The notes beneath the pieces were generated by a model. That model was not told the DNA's origin and ran no database searches. It worked only from the letters and a program-made list of their open reading frames with translations. Both the position numbers and the translations under genes were made by a program. Shown here piece after piece: positions 44,635 through 56,846 of a DNA stretch of 64,000 nt (positions are counted from its first letter, which is position 1; each line of letters begins with the position of its first letter). Source of the DNA: Chelativorans intermedius (lineage in GTDB: Bacteria; Pseudomonadota; Alphaproteobacteria; Rhizobiales; Rhizobiaceae); contig NZ_JAODNW010000008.1 in assembly GCF_025398255.1 (NCBI RefSeq), positions 62,001-126,000 on the forward strand. The letters run 5' to 3'.

Positions 44635-46641
44635 TCAGGCCGCCTTGCCCCTGGCGTTCAGAACCTCGTCGGCCAGCCGTCCGGTCAGCTCCGCCATATG
44701 GTCGAAGCTGGCGCGGTAGGTGGCCGCGCCTGCGGTGGCCGAGCGCAGCTCGATGATGATGTTGCCCAGCTCCGCCTCCGGCATCATCGCCTCCACCACG
44801 TCCCAGCCCGGTCTGTCGGTCCGCGTCTCGAACCCCAGAATCTGCCCGCGCCTTTGCGACAGGATGGCCGTCACGCGCGCCGTGGCGTCGGACGGCGTGT
44901 CGACCTCCACCTTCAGCATCGGCTCCAGAAGCACAGGGCTGGCGGCCGCCAGCGCCTCGCGCATGGCCAGCCGGGCAGCCATCTGGAAGGCCATGTCGGA
45001 GGAATCCACCGAGTGATAGGACCCGTCGGCGAGATTCACCGCAATGTCGACGACCGGAAAGCCCAGCGGCCCGCTTTTCAGCGCCTCGCGCACCCCGGTT
45101 TCCACGGAGGGAATGTATTGCTTGGGCACCACGCCCCCGGTGATGGTCTCGGAGAATGCGAAGCCGCTGCCGCGCGGCAGCGGGCGGATTTCCAGAACCA
45201 CGTCGCCGAACTGGCCGTGGCCGCCCGACTGCTTCTTGTGGCGGCCGCGCTGGGTGACGGACTTGCGGATCGTTTCGCGATAGGGCACCTGCGGCGCGCG
45301 CATCTCCACGGCCACCTGGTACTTGCCTTCGAGCCGCTCCCTGGCCACGCGCAGGTGCATCTCGCCCTGGCCGCCGAGCACGGTCTCGCCCGTCTCCTGC
45401 CGCTGCTCCAGCACCAGCGAGGGGTCTTCCTGCAACAGCTTCTGTAGGGCGGTGGAAAGCTTCACCTCGTCCTTGCGGTCGCGCGGACTGATCGCCACGG
45501 CGAACACCGGCTGCGGCGTGGCCGGGCTGGCAAGCTGCACCGGCCGGGCCTTGCCGGTGGACAGCGTGTCGCCCGTATTGGCGCCTTCGAGCTTGCCGAG
45601 CGCTGCCGTCTCTCCCTCTCCGGCGGCGGCCAGCTTGGTCTGCTCGCGCCCGTTGAGCGCATAAAGGCCGGAGACGCGCCCGGCGCCGGGAAGCTCCATG
45701 CCGTCGCTCACCTGGCCGCACAGCACCCGCGCCACGGACAGCTTGCCGCCGTGGCCGGTGTGAATCGTCTTCATGATCTGAAGGACCGTCTCGCCATTCG
45801 CCTCGACGCCCAGCCTCTCGCGCGTCGTGGCGACGTCCGGCGCATCGTGCCGGATGGCTTTCAGCAGCCGCAGCACGCCGTTGCCCCGCTCTGCCGAGCC
45901 AATGAGGACGGGCGTCACGGCGCCGGCGCGCAGATCGGCCGCCAGGTCGTCGAACACCGCATCGCGCGGCGGCTCGATCTCCTCCAGAAGCTGTTCCATC
46001 AGCGCGTCGTCATGGTCGGCCAGCGTCTCCAGCATCGAGAAACGGGCCTCGATCTCGCGTGCCTTTTCGTCGTCGGGAATGGCCGCGACCTCGCTGGGCG
46101 AGTGCTCGCGATAGATGTAGGCGCGCTCCAGCGCCAGGTCGATGGAGCCGATGACGATGCCGTCCTTACGCAGCGGAATCTGGCGCAGCAGCAGCGGATT
46201 GCGGCTCGCCGGCTGCAGCAGCTTCAGTGTCTCGCGCACCCCGGCGGCGCTCTTGTCGATCTTGTTGAGGAAGAGCATGCGCGGCACGCCCAGCGCGTCC
46301 AGCCGGTCGAGAACGAGCTGCAGTGCCAGCAGCTTCTTGTCGTCGGGTTCGGTCACCACCACGGCCACATCCGCCGCCGCCAGCACGGGCTCTGCCTCCA
46401 GCGCGAACTCCACCGAGCCCGGGCAGTCGACGAAGGTCATGCTTTCGCCCATGAAGCTCAAGGTGGCAAAGGCCGCCTCGACGCTGGTGGCACGCTCGCG
46501 CGCCTCGCCATGACGGGGCGGCCCGTCTTCGCCGGCGCGCGCCTGTATGGCCTCGAAAAGGGTGCTCTTGCCGCTTTCAAGGGGGCCAACAATGGCGATG
46601 CATTTTGGCCCCGTCTGTCTTCCTCCCGCGCGGTTTCCCAT
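44635..46641 (-). CDS. EF-G-like translational GTPase
   Basis: 668 residues. Five-domain EF-G layout: G domain (about 10-260), domain II (KTIHTGHGGKLSVARVLCGQVSDG), III (VFAVAISPRDRKDEVKLSTALQKLLQEDPSL), IV (PYRETIRK...GHGQFGDVVLEI) and V (LEPMLKVEVDTPSDATARVTAIL). It differs from true EF-G: P-loop VGPLESGKST where GHIDAGKT is normal, and switch II DCPGSVEF where DTPGHVDF carries the catalytic histidine. NKID is the G4 motif. Such EF-G-like paralogs exist in alphaproteobacteria and have no agreed role. Confidence 0.9.
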   Translation of the reverse strand: MGNRAGGRQTGPKCIAIVGPLESGKSTLFEAIQARAGEDGPPRHGEARERATSVEAAFATLSFMGESMTFVDCPGSVEFALEAEPVLAAADVAVVVTEPDDKKLLALQLVLDRLDALGVPRMLFLNKIDKSAAGVRETLKLLQPASRNPLLLRQIPLRKDGIVIGSIDLALERAYIYREHSPSEVAAIPDDEKAREIEARFSMLETLADHDDALMEQLLEEIEPPRDAVFDDLAADLRAGAVTPVLIGSAERGNGVLRLLKAIRHDAPDVATTRERLGVEANGETVLQIMKTIHTGHGGKLSVARVLCGQVSDGMELPGAGRVSGLYALNGREQTKLAAAGEGETAALGKLEGANTGDTLSTGKARPVQLASPATPQPVFAVAISPRDRKDEVKLSTALQKLLQEDPSLVLEQRQETGETVLGGQGEMHLRVARERLEGKYQVAVEMRAPQVPYRETIRKSVTQRGRHKKQSGGHGQFGDVVLEIRPLPRGSGFAFSETITGGVVPKQYIPSVETGVREALKSGPLGFPVVDIAVNLADGSYHSVDSSDMAFQMAARLAMREALAAASPVLLEPMLKVEVDTPSDATARVTAILSQRRGQILGFETRTDRPGWDVVEAMMPEAELGNIIIELRSATAGAATYRASFDHMAELTGRLADEVLNARGKAA

Positions 46642-46843
46642 GATGCCGACCTCCTCTCACGCGTTGTCCCATGAGCGGCGGCCGGCCCTGCTCGGCCGTC
46701 GCGCTGGCGGAAGCCGCTCACCGGTCGTCCGCCGTCACGGCATCGTCACATGACACGGGAAAGAGAGCAAGTGGCAGAAGAGGGCGACGGCTGCGAAACG
46801 GCGACGGGAACGGGATTGCAGCGGTCGCCGGCCCGCCGGCGCG

Positions 46844-48373
46844 TCAGGCAACGAGCGCGGCCTCCCGAACACTGTCCGCCGCTGGCTGCGGCGGCCGGAG
46901 TTTCGGTTGCGGCCGGCCGAGCAGGAAACCCTGGAACTGGTTGCAGCCGGCCGCCTTGGCAAGCTCGAACTCGGCTTCCGTCTCGATGCCCTCGGCAACG
47001 ATGGTCAGCCCCTGCAGGCGCGCAACCTGGGTGAGCGCCGAGACGAACACCTGCGCGATGCTTCGCTCGCCGAGCTCGCGGATGTAGCTGCGATCGATCT
47101 TGATGCAGTCGATGGGCAGTTCCTTGAGATAGTTGAAACCGCAGTGGCCCGTGCCGAAATCGTCGAGCGCGATCTGGAATCCCATGGCGCGCAGCGTCTC
47201 GATGCGGGCGATGACCTGCGGTGTCGCCGCCGTTGCCACCGTTTCCGTGATTTCGAGGGTGAACCGTGCGGCGTCGCATCCGGTCTCGTTCAGCACGCGG
47301 CGCATCATGGTGACGATCTCGTCGCGCTTGAGCTGCTCGCCCGAGACGTTGATGCCGATGCGGCCCGCCGGCAGCGTGGGCGCATCCAGACAGGCGCGGC
47401 GGAAGACCCAGGCGCCCAGCAGGTCGATGAGGTTCGAGCGTTCGGCAACGGGAATGAACTGCGAAGGCGGGATCATGCCGCGCACCGGGTGGCGCCAGCG
47501 CACGAGGCCCTCCACGGCTGCCGCCGTGCGGCTGGCGTCCGTCACGGGCTGGTAGTGCACTTCCAGCTCGTTGAGGTAGATGGCGGCGCGCAGCTCGCGT
47601 TCGAGGAAGCGGCGATAGCGCTTCTCCGACAGCATCTCCTCGTCGAAGAGGGTGGCGCGTCCGCGTCCGCCGCTCTTGCTCTCGTAGAGCGCCAGATCGG
47701 CAAGCTGTATCAGCTCCTCGCTGTTGACGGTGTGCGCCGGCGCGGCCGCCACGCCGATCGACGCACTCAGCGGAATGCAGGACCCCTCGTGCTGAACGCC
47801 CTCGCTCAACAGGCCGATCAGGCGGCCGGTACGCCGCATTGCCCTTTCGATGTCGTTGCCCGGCATGATGATTCCGAACTCGTCCCCGCCCAGCCGGCCG
47901 AGGGTGCAGTCGGGAAAGCACCAGCGCATGCACTCGACGAGATGAGACAGCGCCCTGTCGCCGAGCTGATGGCCGAAGCTGTCGTTGAGCTGCTTGAAAT
48001 GATCGAGATCGACGAGCAGCAAGATCGCTTCGCGCCGCTGTCTCATGGTCCCGACGCTTTCGTTCAGAAGATCGAGGAAGATGCGGCGCACCACCGCGCC
48101 CGTCACGAGATCGGTCTCGATGAGCTTGCGCCGCTCCGCCTCGACCGCCTCCGCTTCGCGCAGGCGATGCGTCACGCTGTGCCGCAGGTGGGAGAGCAGG
48201 CCGGCGCCAAGCGCCGAGGACATTGCCGCAGCCGCGGCCAGCCAGCGGGCCTGCGGGATCTCCGGATGCAGAAAGGCCGCGGAGACCGCGGCTGCGCTGG
48301 AAATCAGCAGCGAACCCTGCACCGCCATGTAGAGAGGACTGCCGTGACTCTTTATCTTGGCAAGAACGTTCAT
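46844..48373 (-). CDS. GGDEF-EAL cyclic-di-GMP protein
   Basis: 509 residues from the ATG at 48373. Two short hydrophobic segments (about 16-35 and 45-65) anchor it in the inner membrane. The GGDEF domain retains the GGDEF motif (LGRLGGDEFGIIMPG) and DLDHFKQLNDSFGHQLGD; no RxxD inhibitory site precedes it. The EAL domain reads VEGLVRW at the EAL position and keeps INVSGEQL, ITETV, DDFGTG, IKIDRSYI and EGIETEAEF, so phosphodiesterase chemistry is plausible. No PAS or other input domain. Upstream (48374-48504) nothing notable. Confidence 0.93.
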   Translation of the reverse strand: MNVLAKIKSHGSPLYMAVQGSLLISSAAAVSAAFLHPEIPQARWLAAAAAMSSALGAGLLSHLRHSVTHRLREAEAVEAERRKLIETDLVTGAVVRRIFLDLLNESVGTMRQRREAILLLVDLDHFKQLNDSFGHQLGDRALSHLVECMRWCFPDCTLGRLGGDEFGIIMPGNDIERAMRRTGRLIGLLSEGVQHEGSCIPLSASIGVAAAPAHTVNSEELIQLADLALYESKSGGRGRATLFDEEMLSEKRYRRFLERELRAAIYLNELEVHYQPVTDASRTAAAVEGLVRWRHPVRGMIPPSQFIPVAERSNLIDLLGAWVFRRACLDAPTLPAGRIGINVSGEQLKRDEIVTMMRRVLNETGCDAARFTLEITETVATAATPQVIARIETLRAMGFQIALDDFGTGHCGFNYLKELPIDCIKIDRSYIRELGERSIAQVFVSALTQVARLQGLTIVAEGIETEAEFELAKAAGCNQFQGFLLGRPQPKLRPPQPAADSVREAALVA

Positions 48374-48504
48374 CGCCCCGACCCCCACTGCACCGCATGT
48401 GGGGGTAAGAGAAGTGCACAAGACTTAAAGTCCCGTGAACGTTATTGCAGTGCACCGAAAAAGTTGGCGGATGGCCGGGCGCCGGCCACCCGCGACAGGC
48501 GGGA

Positions 48505-50849
<2,345 letters not shown>

Positions 50850-50854
50850 CCGGC

Positions 50855-51082
50855 TCAGCCCGCCGCGCGCAGCGAATGCCGGCCTGTCCCTTCGGCCGTA
50901 GGGGCGTGCATGGCGGCGAGCACGGCATTGAGCTCGTCCATGTCGATATAGAAGGCGCGCGCCAGATGGACCGGGATCATCTCTTCCGGCACACCGCGCT
51001 CGAGCAGCTTCTCGACCGCAAGCAGAAGATGGGCGCGGTCGGTCAGGCGCCTCTTGATGCTGTCTTCCCTCGGATGGTGCAT
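50855..51082 (-). CDS. Small helical protein of unknown function
   Basis: 75 residues from the ATG at 51082 (AAGGGAAAAG upstream). RRLTDRAHLLLAVEKLLERGVPEEMIPVHLARAFYIDMDELNAVL forms at least two amphipathic helices; HLARAFYIDMDEL looks like a short regulatory dimer or HTH motif. No signal. It faces the degenerate EAL-like gene tail to tail, 5 bp apart. I do not recognise the family. Confidence 0.65.
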   Translation of the reverse strand: MHHPREDSIKRRLTDRAHLLLAVEKLLERGVPEEMIPVHLARAFYIDMDELNAVLAAMHAPTAEGTGRHSLRAAG

Positions 51083-51267
51083 GTCTTTTCCCTTGGCTGA
51101 AGGGCATGGCCCCATGCCATGTCATCAGGCCGAAAACGCAGGCAGCACGCAACGGAAGCACTCGAAGCCGTCCGAAAAATGGCGGCCGGGGAATCATCCC
51201 CTTCACAATTATGCCGCGTAGGAGCGGCCACGCAAGGATTGTCCCGGCTGCCTTGCCCGAGGCTTGA

Positions 51268-51849
51268 TCAGAAGGAGAAGGATGCCTGCGCCGGCTCGCC
51301 GTCGGGCGGCACGGCACGCTCCAGCGCCAGCATGCGCCGCTTGGTCTGTGTGCCGCCGGGCGCGGAAAAGCCGCCGATCTTTCCGCCGGCGGCGAGCACG
51401 CGATGGCAGGGAACGAGGAGAGGAACGGGGTTGCGCCCCAGCGCAAGGCCGGTCTCGCGCGCGGCTTGCGGAAAGCCGGCCTGCGCGGCCAGCGCGCCAT
51501 AGGTGGTGGTCTCGCCATAGCCAAGCCGCAGCGCGGCCCGGTAGATGGCGCGGCGGAAGGGGTCCACGCCATGAAGGTCGAGCTCCGTCGCCGAGAAGTC
51601 CTCCCGCTCTCCGGCGAAGTAGCGCATCGCCGCATCAACCACCGCTGCCGCCGCCCCGCAGGGCGCCGCCGCCCGCGCACCGGGAAGGCGCGCCGCCATG
51701 GCCTGTCCCGCCGCCTCGCGCGTGGCCACCGGCAGCATGAAGCGGGCAATCCCGCGCTCCGTCCAGCCGATGCCGCAGAAGCCGAAGGCGGTCTCGAAGA
51801 CATGATGGAAAACCATGGCAGGCTCCAGCACGATTCCCTGGTCGCGCAT
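51268..51849 (-). CDS. ogt: Methylated-DNA-protein cysteine methyltransferase
   Basis: 193 residues from the ATG at 51849 (AGGA 6 bp upstream). The active-site motif PCHRV is at 147-151, with Cys148 the acceptor, flanked by LGRNPVPLLV and VLAAGGKIGGFSAPGG; GETTTYGALAAQAGFPQAA is the DNA-recognition helix. It removes methyl groups from O6-methylguanine by accepting them irreversibly. The N-terminal part lacks the Ada metal domain, as in Ogt. The open frame extends far upstream to 53487, but that is the shadow of other genes. Confidence 0.93.
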   Translation of the reverse strand: MRDQGIVLEPAMVFHHVFETAFGFCGIGWTERGIARFMLPVATREAAGQAMAARLPGARAAAPCGAAAAVVDAAMRYFAGEREDFSATELDLHGVDPFRRAIYRAALRLGYGETTTYGALAAQAGFPQAARETGLALGRNPVPLLVPCHRVLAAGGKIGGFSAPGGTQTKRRMLALERAVPPDGEPAQASFSF

Positions 51850-51960
51850 GATAATCCTGGGACGGTACAAAGCAAGAACAAATTCCCGGATGGCATTGCC
51901 GATTGAATGGCGGGCAGGGCTGTTGTAAGGAGCGGGCGGCGGGGATGGCGGCGATCGATC

Positions 51961-52584
51961 ATGACGGAAAGCGGCGTGGCCATGCCCTTGATTCCTGCGA
52001 CATCCACCCTTGCGCGTGCGTTGAGCCTTGGCCTCGCCCTGGCGCTGCCGGTTGCCGCAGGCTGCAGCGCGACGCAGACGGCCGCTGCCGGGTCCGGGGC
52101 CGAGGCGGTCTTGCAGGACAGCGCCGCCCCGGAGGAGGGGACTGCCCTGAGCGCCTATGCCGCGCCTCCGCCGGCTCTCGCACCGACAGCCTTCGAGGAA
52201 AGCGGCGCGGTGCGGCCGGTGGCAGCCCGCAGCCCGGAACTCGATGCGCTGATCGCCCGCTATGCCGCGCTCTACGGCGTGCCGGAGCGCCTGGTACGCC
52301 GGGTCGTGCAGCGGGAGAGCAATTTCAACCCGCAGGCCCGCAACCGCATCTATTGGGGCCTCATGCAGATCCGCCACGACACGGCGCAGACCATGGGCTA
52401 TCGCGGGCCGGCCAGCGGCCTGCTCGACGCCGAGACCAATCTGAAATACGCCGTGAAATACCTGCGCGGGGCCTACATCACCGCCGACGGCGACGAGGAC
52501 AGGGCAGTGCGGCTCTATGCCAGCGGCTATTACTACGATGCCAAGCGCAAGGGACTGCTCAAGGAGACGGGCCTGCGCAGCTGA
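51961..52584 (+). CDS. Lytic transglycosylase lipoprotein (SLT domain)
   Basis: 207 residues from the ATG at 51961 (51982 is an alternative). Hydrophobic leader with lipobox VAAGC marks a lipoprotein. The SLT/goose-lysozyme domain occupies the C-terminal 130 residues: LDALIARYAALYGVPERLVRRVVQRESNFNPQARNRIYWGLMQI has the catalytic Glu in QRESNF, followed by the GLMQI motif and NLKYAVKYLRGAY. It would cleave peptidoglycan without hydrolysis, releasing 1,6-anhydro ends. Compact, without a substrate-specific partner nearby. Confidence 0.87.
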   Translation: MTESGVAMPLIPATSTLARALSLGLALALPVAAGCSATQTAAAGSGAEAVLQDSAAPEEGTALSAYAAPPPALAPTAFEESGAVRPVAARSPELDALIARYAALYGVPERLVRRVVQRESNFNPQARNRIYWGLMQIRHDTAQTMGYRGPASGLLDAETNLKYAVKYLRGAYITADGDEDRAVRLYASGYYYDAKRKGLLKETGLRS

Positions 52585-52719
52585 TCGGCTGGCAAGAGGT
52601 GTCCGTTGGCTGGCCGCCGCCGTCTTCAAAAAGCTGGACAGGCCGCTATAAGGGTGCGCGCCGCTGCTCCGCCGCAAGCGGTCCCCTTGCGAAGGGGAGG
52701 GCGGTCGAAGGAGGCTTCC

Positions 52720-53730
52720 ATGAACGATACCGCGCTGGCAAGGCGCCCGGCAACCAAGGGTGAAACCGCGCCACTCGCCATCTCCGCCCGCGGGCTGGTG
52801 AAGCATTTCGGCGACGTCAGGGCGCTGGACGGCATCGACCTCGACGTGCCCCGCGGCACGATCTTCGCCATTCTGGGTCCCAATGGTGCCGGAAAGACGA
52901 CGCTGATCCGCCTGCTTGCCACGCTGCTCTCGCCGGACGCGGGCAGCGCCACGGTGATGGGCCACGATCTCGTCGCCGAACCCCAGGCCGTGCGCGCGGC
53001 GATCGCGCTCACCGGGCAGTTCGCCTCGCTGGACGAGGATCTGACGGGGCGCGAGAACCTCCTGATGCTGGCGCGCCTTTGGGGCTTTCGCGGCCGTGCG
53101 GCCAGGCAGCGCGCCGATGCGCTTCTCGCCGCCTTCGACCTGTCCGACGCCGGGCGCAAGCAGGTGAGCGCGTATTCGGGCGGCATGCGCCGGCGGCTCG
53201 ACATTGCCGCCTCGCTGATCGTCACGCCGGGCATTCTCTTCCTCGACGAGCCGACCACCGGCCTCGACCCGAAGGCGCGGCAGGGCGTGTGGCGTATGAT
53301 CCGGCAACTGGCCAGGGCCGGCGTGACCGTGCTCCTGACCACGCAATATCTGGAGGAGGCCGACCAGCTTGCCGCACGCATCGCGGTCATCGACCATGGG
53401 CGCAAGATCGCCGAGGGCACAAGCCGCGAGCTCAAGGCGCAGATCGGCTCGGGCTTCCTGCACGTGGCGCCGGCCGACCAGGCCCACCTCGACAAGGCGG
53501 CGGCCATTCTGGAGGCGCGCCTCGGCAACCCGGTGCAGAGGAGCGCGGAGGGCGCGCAGCTCTCCGTGGTCGCCGCTTCGGCGCAGGTGGCAAATGAGGC
53601 GCTCAGTGCGCTGCTTGCCGCTGGCATCGACCTCGCCGATTTCTCCATGGGATCGCCGAGCCTTGATGAAGTGTTTTTTGCCTTGACCGGCCAGGGGCTG
53701 GACGAGGAAGAACGGGAGCAGAGACCATGA
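52720..53730 (+). CDS. ABC exporter ATPase (DrrA-like)
   Basis: 336 residues from the ATG at 52720 with GGAGG upstream. Walker A GPNGAGKTT at 53-61, Q-loop FASLDEDLTGREN, signature YSGGMRRRLDIAASL, Walker B ILFLDEPTTGLDPKARQGVW and the H-switch region LLTTQYLEEADQ. The C-terminal ~85 residues match the DrrA-type extension. It powers export of a drug or lipid with the permease encoded next, which overlaps it by 4 bp. The cargo is unknown. Confidence 0.93.
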   Translation: MNDTALARRPATKGETAPLAISARGLVKHFGDVRALDGIDLDVPRGTIFAILGPNGAGKTTLIRLLATLLSPDAGSATVMGHDLVAEPQAVRAAIALTGQFASLDEDLTGRENLLMLARLWGFRGRAARQRADALLAAFDLSDAGRKQVSAYSGGMRRRLDIAASLIVTPGILFLDEPTTGLDPKARQGVWRMIRQLARAGVTVLLTTQYLEEADQLAARIAVIDHGRKIAEGTSRELKAQIGSGFLHVAPADQAHLDKAAAILEARLGNPVQRSAEGAQLSVVAASAQVANEALSALLAAGIDLADFSMGSPSLDEVFFALTGQGLDEEEREQRP

Positions 53731-54530
53731 GCGAGGTAAGCCCTGCCATCCTCGACACGGTGCAGCGGCCGGCCGCGCCCTCCGCCTTCTCCAATGCGCT
53801 CGTCTTCGGCTGGCGCGCGGTGTTGAAGTTCCGCCACGTGCCGGAGCAGCTTTTCGACCTCGTCATGACGCCGCTCATGTTCACGCTGCTCTTCACCTTC
53901 GTCTTCGGGGGCGCGCTGGCTGGCTCGACGGGCGACTATCTGCAGTTCTTCCTGCCCGGCATCCTGGTGCAGACGGTGGTCTTCAACTCCGTCTATTCCG
54001 GCATGGGGCTTTCCACCGATCTGTCGAAGGGGCTGTTCGAGCGCTTCCGCTCGCTGCCCATCTGGTCGCTGGCGCCTTTTGCCGGGCTGATGGTGGGAGA
54101 CGTGCTGCGCCATCTGATTGCCGGTCTCATCATCCTCGGGGTCGGGCTGGTGCTGGGCTACCGGCCGGAAGCGGGGCTTGCGGGCGTCGTCTTCTCCTTC
54201 CTGCTGCTTTTTGCCATCGGCTTCGGGGTGGGCTGGATCTTCCTGGTCCTCGGGCTGCTGATCCGCACGCCCATGACGGTGATGACCATCGGGTTCACCT
54301 TCATCTTTCCGCTCGTCTTTGCCTCCAACATCATGGTGCGCCCGCAGACCATGCCCGGCTGGCTGGAAGCCTTCGTGGTGCGCAACCCGGTTTCGCACAT
54401 GACGACGGCGCTGCGCGGGCTGATGGCGGGAAGCGCGACGGCGGCGGAGGTGCTGCTGGCGCTGCTCGCGCCGGCGGTGCTGACCGTGCTGCTGGCGCCC
54501 GTGGTGCTGTGGCTCTACCGGCGGAACTGA
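53727..54530 (+). CDS. ABC-2 type exporter permease (DrrB-like)
   Basis: 267 residues. Six hydrophobic segments of an ABC2-type membrane protein, with FRHVPEQLFDLVMTPLMFTLLFTFVFGGAL before the second and LPGILVQTVVFNSVYSGMGLSTDLSKGLFERFRSLP, the conserved coupling-helix region, in the first cytoplasmic loop. C-terminal AGSATAAEVLLALLAPAVLTVLLAPVVLWLYRR is the last helix. Works with the preceding ATPase; ATGA overlap. Confidence 0.92.
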   Translation: MSEVSPAILDTVQRPAAPSAFSNALVFGWRAVLKFRHVPEQLFDLVMTPLMFTLLFTFVFGGALAGSTGDYLQFFLPGILVQTVVFNSVYSGMGLSTDLSKGLFERFRSLPIWSLAPFAGLMVGDVLRHLIAGLIILGVGLVLGYRPEAGLAGVVFSFLLLFAIGFGVGWIFLVLGLLIRTPMTVMTIGFTFIFPLVFASNIMVRPQTMPGWLEAFVVRNPVSHMTTALRGLMAGSATAAEVLLALLAPAVLTVLLAPVVLWLYRRN

Positions 54531-54868
54531 GCCCGCGCGCCGCCTTCTCCATCGATTTGCGGCGCGTCCAACGGCGCTGCGCTATGGCTCCATAGGCAGG
54601 GGCTTGATCTGCATTGCAAGGCCGCGATGAGAACGGCCGGGGAGCGGGCGGGGTGGGGTTGCCGCAAACGCTTGGCCCCTCGAACGTCGAGGCAAAGCCC
54701 CGTGCGCTGCCTGGGGGCGCTTGCATTTGCGGGGGGATGCCTCTATATGCGCGCTCATTCCACACGCGGATCAACGGGTATCCGTCCGGGAGACATCCGG
54801 CGGACACCTCCGGTGGCGGCGCTGCCGCCTGACGATCCGCGGAGGCTCAACCGGAAAGGAAGACGACC
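54531..54868 (+). promoter_or_regulatory. rpsB upstream region with sigma70 promoter and leader
   Basis: 338 bp without a gene. TTGCAT (54721-54726), 17-bp spacer, TATATG (54744-54749) is the best promoter in the window. The resulting leader of about 112 nt holds GGCGGC-gct-GCCGCC (about 54815) and a C/G-rich hairpin around CCGGCGGACACCTCCGG, possible sites for S2 or S1 autoregulation. No tRNA or small gene was found here. Confidence 0.7.
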
Positions 54869-55708
54869 ATGGCTCTGCCAGACTTCAGCATGCGCCAGCT
54901 CCTCGAAGCAGGCGTGCATTTCGGCCACCAGACCCATCGCTGGAACCCGAAGATGGCGCCCTTCATCTTTGGCGCCCGCAACAACATTCACATCATTGAC
55001 CTGAGCCAGACCGTGCCCCTGCTGCACCAGGCGCTCAAGGCGGTCTCCGACACGGTGGCCCGGGGCGGGCGCGTGCTGTTCGTCGGCACCAAGCGCCAGG
55101 CTTCCGATATCGTGGCCGACTCGGCCAAGCGCTGCGCCCAGTACTATGTGAACGCGCGTTGGCTGGGCGGCATGTTGACCAACTGGAAGACGATCTCCAA
55201 CTCGATCCAGCGCCTGCGCCAGCTGGACGAGCTGCTGGCTGGCGAAGCCCAGGGCTTCACCAAGAAGGAGCGGCTGAACCTGGAGCGCGAGCGTGACAAG
55301 CTGGAGCGGGCGCTGGGCGGCATCCGCGACATGGGTTCGATCCCGGACATGATGTTCGTCATCGACACCAACAAGGAGGCCATCGCCGTGCAGGAAGCCC
55401 GGCGGCTGGGCATTCCGGTGGTCGCCATCGTCGATTCGAACAGCGACCCGGACGATGTGGACTATCCCGTTCCGGGCAATGACGACGCCGCGCGCGCCAT
55501 CGCACTGTACTGCGACCTGATCTCGCGGGCCGCCATCGACGGCATCGAGCGCCAGCAGGGTTCGCTTGGCCTCGACATCGGCGAGGCCGCCGAGGCGCCG
55601 AGCGAGCCGGCGCTGGAGGAGGCCCCTACCGAAGCCCCGGCCGCCGAGGAAGGGCAGTCCGGCGAGACGCCGGCTGAGGAATCCGCCGCGCAGGCCGACA
55701 AATCCTGA
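54869..55708 (+). CDS. rpsB: 30S ribosomal protein S2
   Basis: 279 residues; GGAAAGGAAG precedes the [30 protein letters not shown] and [22 protein letters not shown] are the S2 signatures; [30 protein letters not shown] closes the core. The C-terminal 40 residues are Glu/Ala-rich and variable, as in other alphaproteobacteria. Needed for S1 binding to the 30S subunit. tsf follows after 115 bp in the usual operon. Confidence 0.98.
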   Translation: MALPDFSMRQLLEAGVHFGHQTHRWNPKMAPFIFGARNNIHIIDLSQTVPLLHQALKAVSDTVARGGRVLFVGTKRQASDIVADSAKRCAQYYVNARWLGGMLTNWKTISNSIQRLRQLDELLAGEAQGFTKKERLNLERERDKLERALGGIRDMGSIPDMMFVIDTNKEAIAVQEARRLGIPVVAIVDSNSDPDDVDYPVPGNDDAARAIALYCDLISRAAIDGIERQQGSLGLDIGEAAEAPSEPALEEAPTEAPAAEEGQSGETPAEESAAQADKS

Positions 55709-55823
55709 AGGGAAGGGGGGTCCCCTTTCCCGTTCCCTGGGGCCGCAGCGCCCCGATCGTGACGGCGGGCGCATCCCTTGAGGGAGGCGCTGACACGCAC
55801 AATTCGCACATGAAGAGGCAGTG

Positions 55824-56747
55824 ATGAGCATTTCGGCAGCACAGGTCAAGCAATTGCGCGAGATGACCGGCGCGGGCATGATGGACTGCAAGACCGCGCT
55901 TTCCGAGACCGGCGGCGACATCGAGGCGGCGGTCGACTGGCTGCGCAAGAAGGGCATTTCCAAGGCCGACAAGAAGTCCGGCCGCAAGGCCGCGGAAGGG
56001 CTGATCGGCATCGCATCCGATGCCGCAAGCGCCGTGGTGGTGGAGGTCAACTCCGAGACCGACTTTGTGGCCCGCAACGACGCCTTCCAGGATCTGGTGC
56101 GCAACGTCGCCACCGTGGCGCTTTCCACCGACGGCAGCGTCGAGGCGGTGGCCGCAGCGCCCTATCCGGGCGGCGACAAGACGGTGGAGGCGGCGATCAA
56201 GGACGCCATCGCCACCATCGGCGAGAACATGACGCTGCGCCGTGCGGGCAGGCTTTCGGTTTCCAAGGGCGCCGTGGCCACCTATGTGCACAACGCCGCC
56301 GCCGAGGGGCTCGGCAAGATCGGCGTTCTGGTGGCGGTCGAGACCGACGGCGACGCCGAGGCGGCGCGGAATTTCGGCCGTCAGGTGGCCATGCATGTGG
56401 CCGCGACCAGCCCGATGGCGCTGACAGAAGCCGAGGTGGACCCGGCGGCAGTGGCGCGCGAGAAGGAGATCTTCTCCGAGCAGGCACGCCAGTCCGGCAA
56501 GCCGGAGAACATCATCGAGAAGATGGTGGAAGGCCGCCTGCGCAAGTTCTTCGAGGAGGTGGTGCTGCTCAAGCAGAGCTTCGTCATCAACCCCGATGTG
56601 ACGGTGGAGCAGGCGCTGAAGGAGGCGGAGAAGGAGATCGGCGCGCCCGCCAGGATCACCGCCTTCCTGCGCTTCGCGCTGGGCGAAGGCATCGAGCGCG
56701 AAGAGTCGGACTTCGCCGCCGAGGTGGCGGCCGCCGTCAAGAAATAG
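55824..56747 (+). CDS. tsf: Translation elongation factor Ts
   Basis: 307 residues from the ATG at 55824 with AGAGG upstream (the frame opens at a GTG at 55821). [38 protein letters not shown] is the conserved N-terminal domain; [10 protein letters not shown] is the TDFV motif that contacts EF-Tu switch II. It recycles EF-Tu by releasing GDP. Confidence 0.98.
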   Translation: MSISAAQVKQLREMTGAGMMDCKTALSETGGDIEAAVDWLRKKGISKADKKSGRKAAEGLIGIASDAASAVVVEVNSETDFVARNDAFQDLVRNVATVALSTDGSVEAVAAAPYPGGDKTVEAAIKDAIATIGENMTLRRAGRLSVSKGAVATYVHNAAAEGLGKIGVLVAVETDGDAEAARNFGRQVAMHVAATSPMALTEAEVDPAAVAREKEIFSEQARQSGKPENIIEKMVEGRLRKFFEEVVLLKQSFVINPDVTVEQALKEAEKEIGAPARITAFLRFALGEGIEREESDFAAEVAAAVKK

Positions 56748-56773
56748 GCTTCGCAGAAGCGGAGACACGGCAG

Positions 56774-56801
56774 GGGCACCGCGTGACAACGCGGTGCCCT
56801 T
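56774..56801 (+). terminator. Hairpin between tsf and pyrH
   Basis: GGGCACCGCG-tgacaa-CGCGGTGCCC, a perfect 10-bp stem, then TTCG. Only two T residues follow, so it probably lowers read-through or stabilises the tsf end rather than stopping transcription. Confidence 0.65.
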
Positions 56802-56846
56802 CGTGTAGGGCGACAGGGAAATGACAAGGACCGGAAAGAGGCGACG

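Noticed and set aside
54531-54868. tRNA or small RNA upstream of rpsB
   Set aside because: No cloverleaf or T-loop sequence GGTTCRAATCC found; the region is a promoter and leader.
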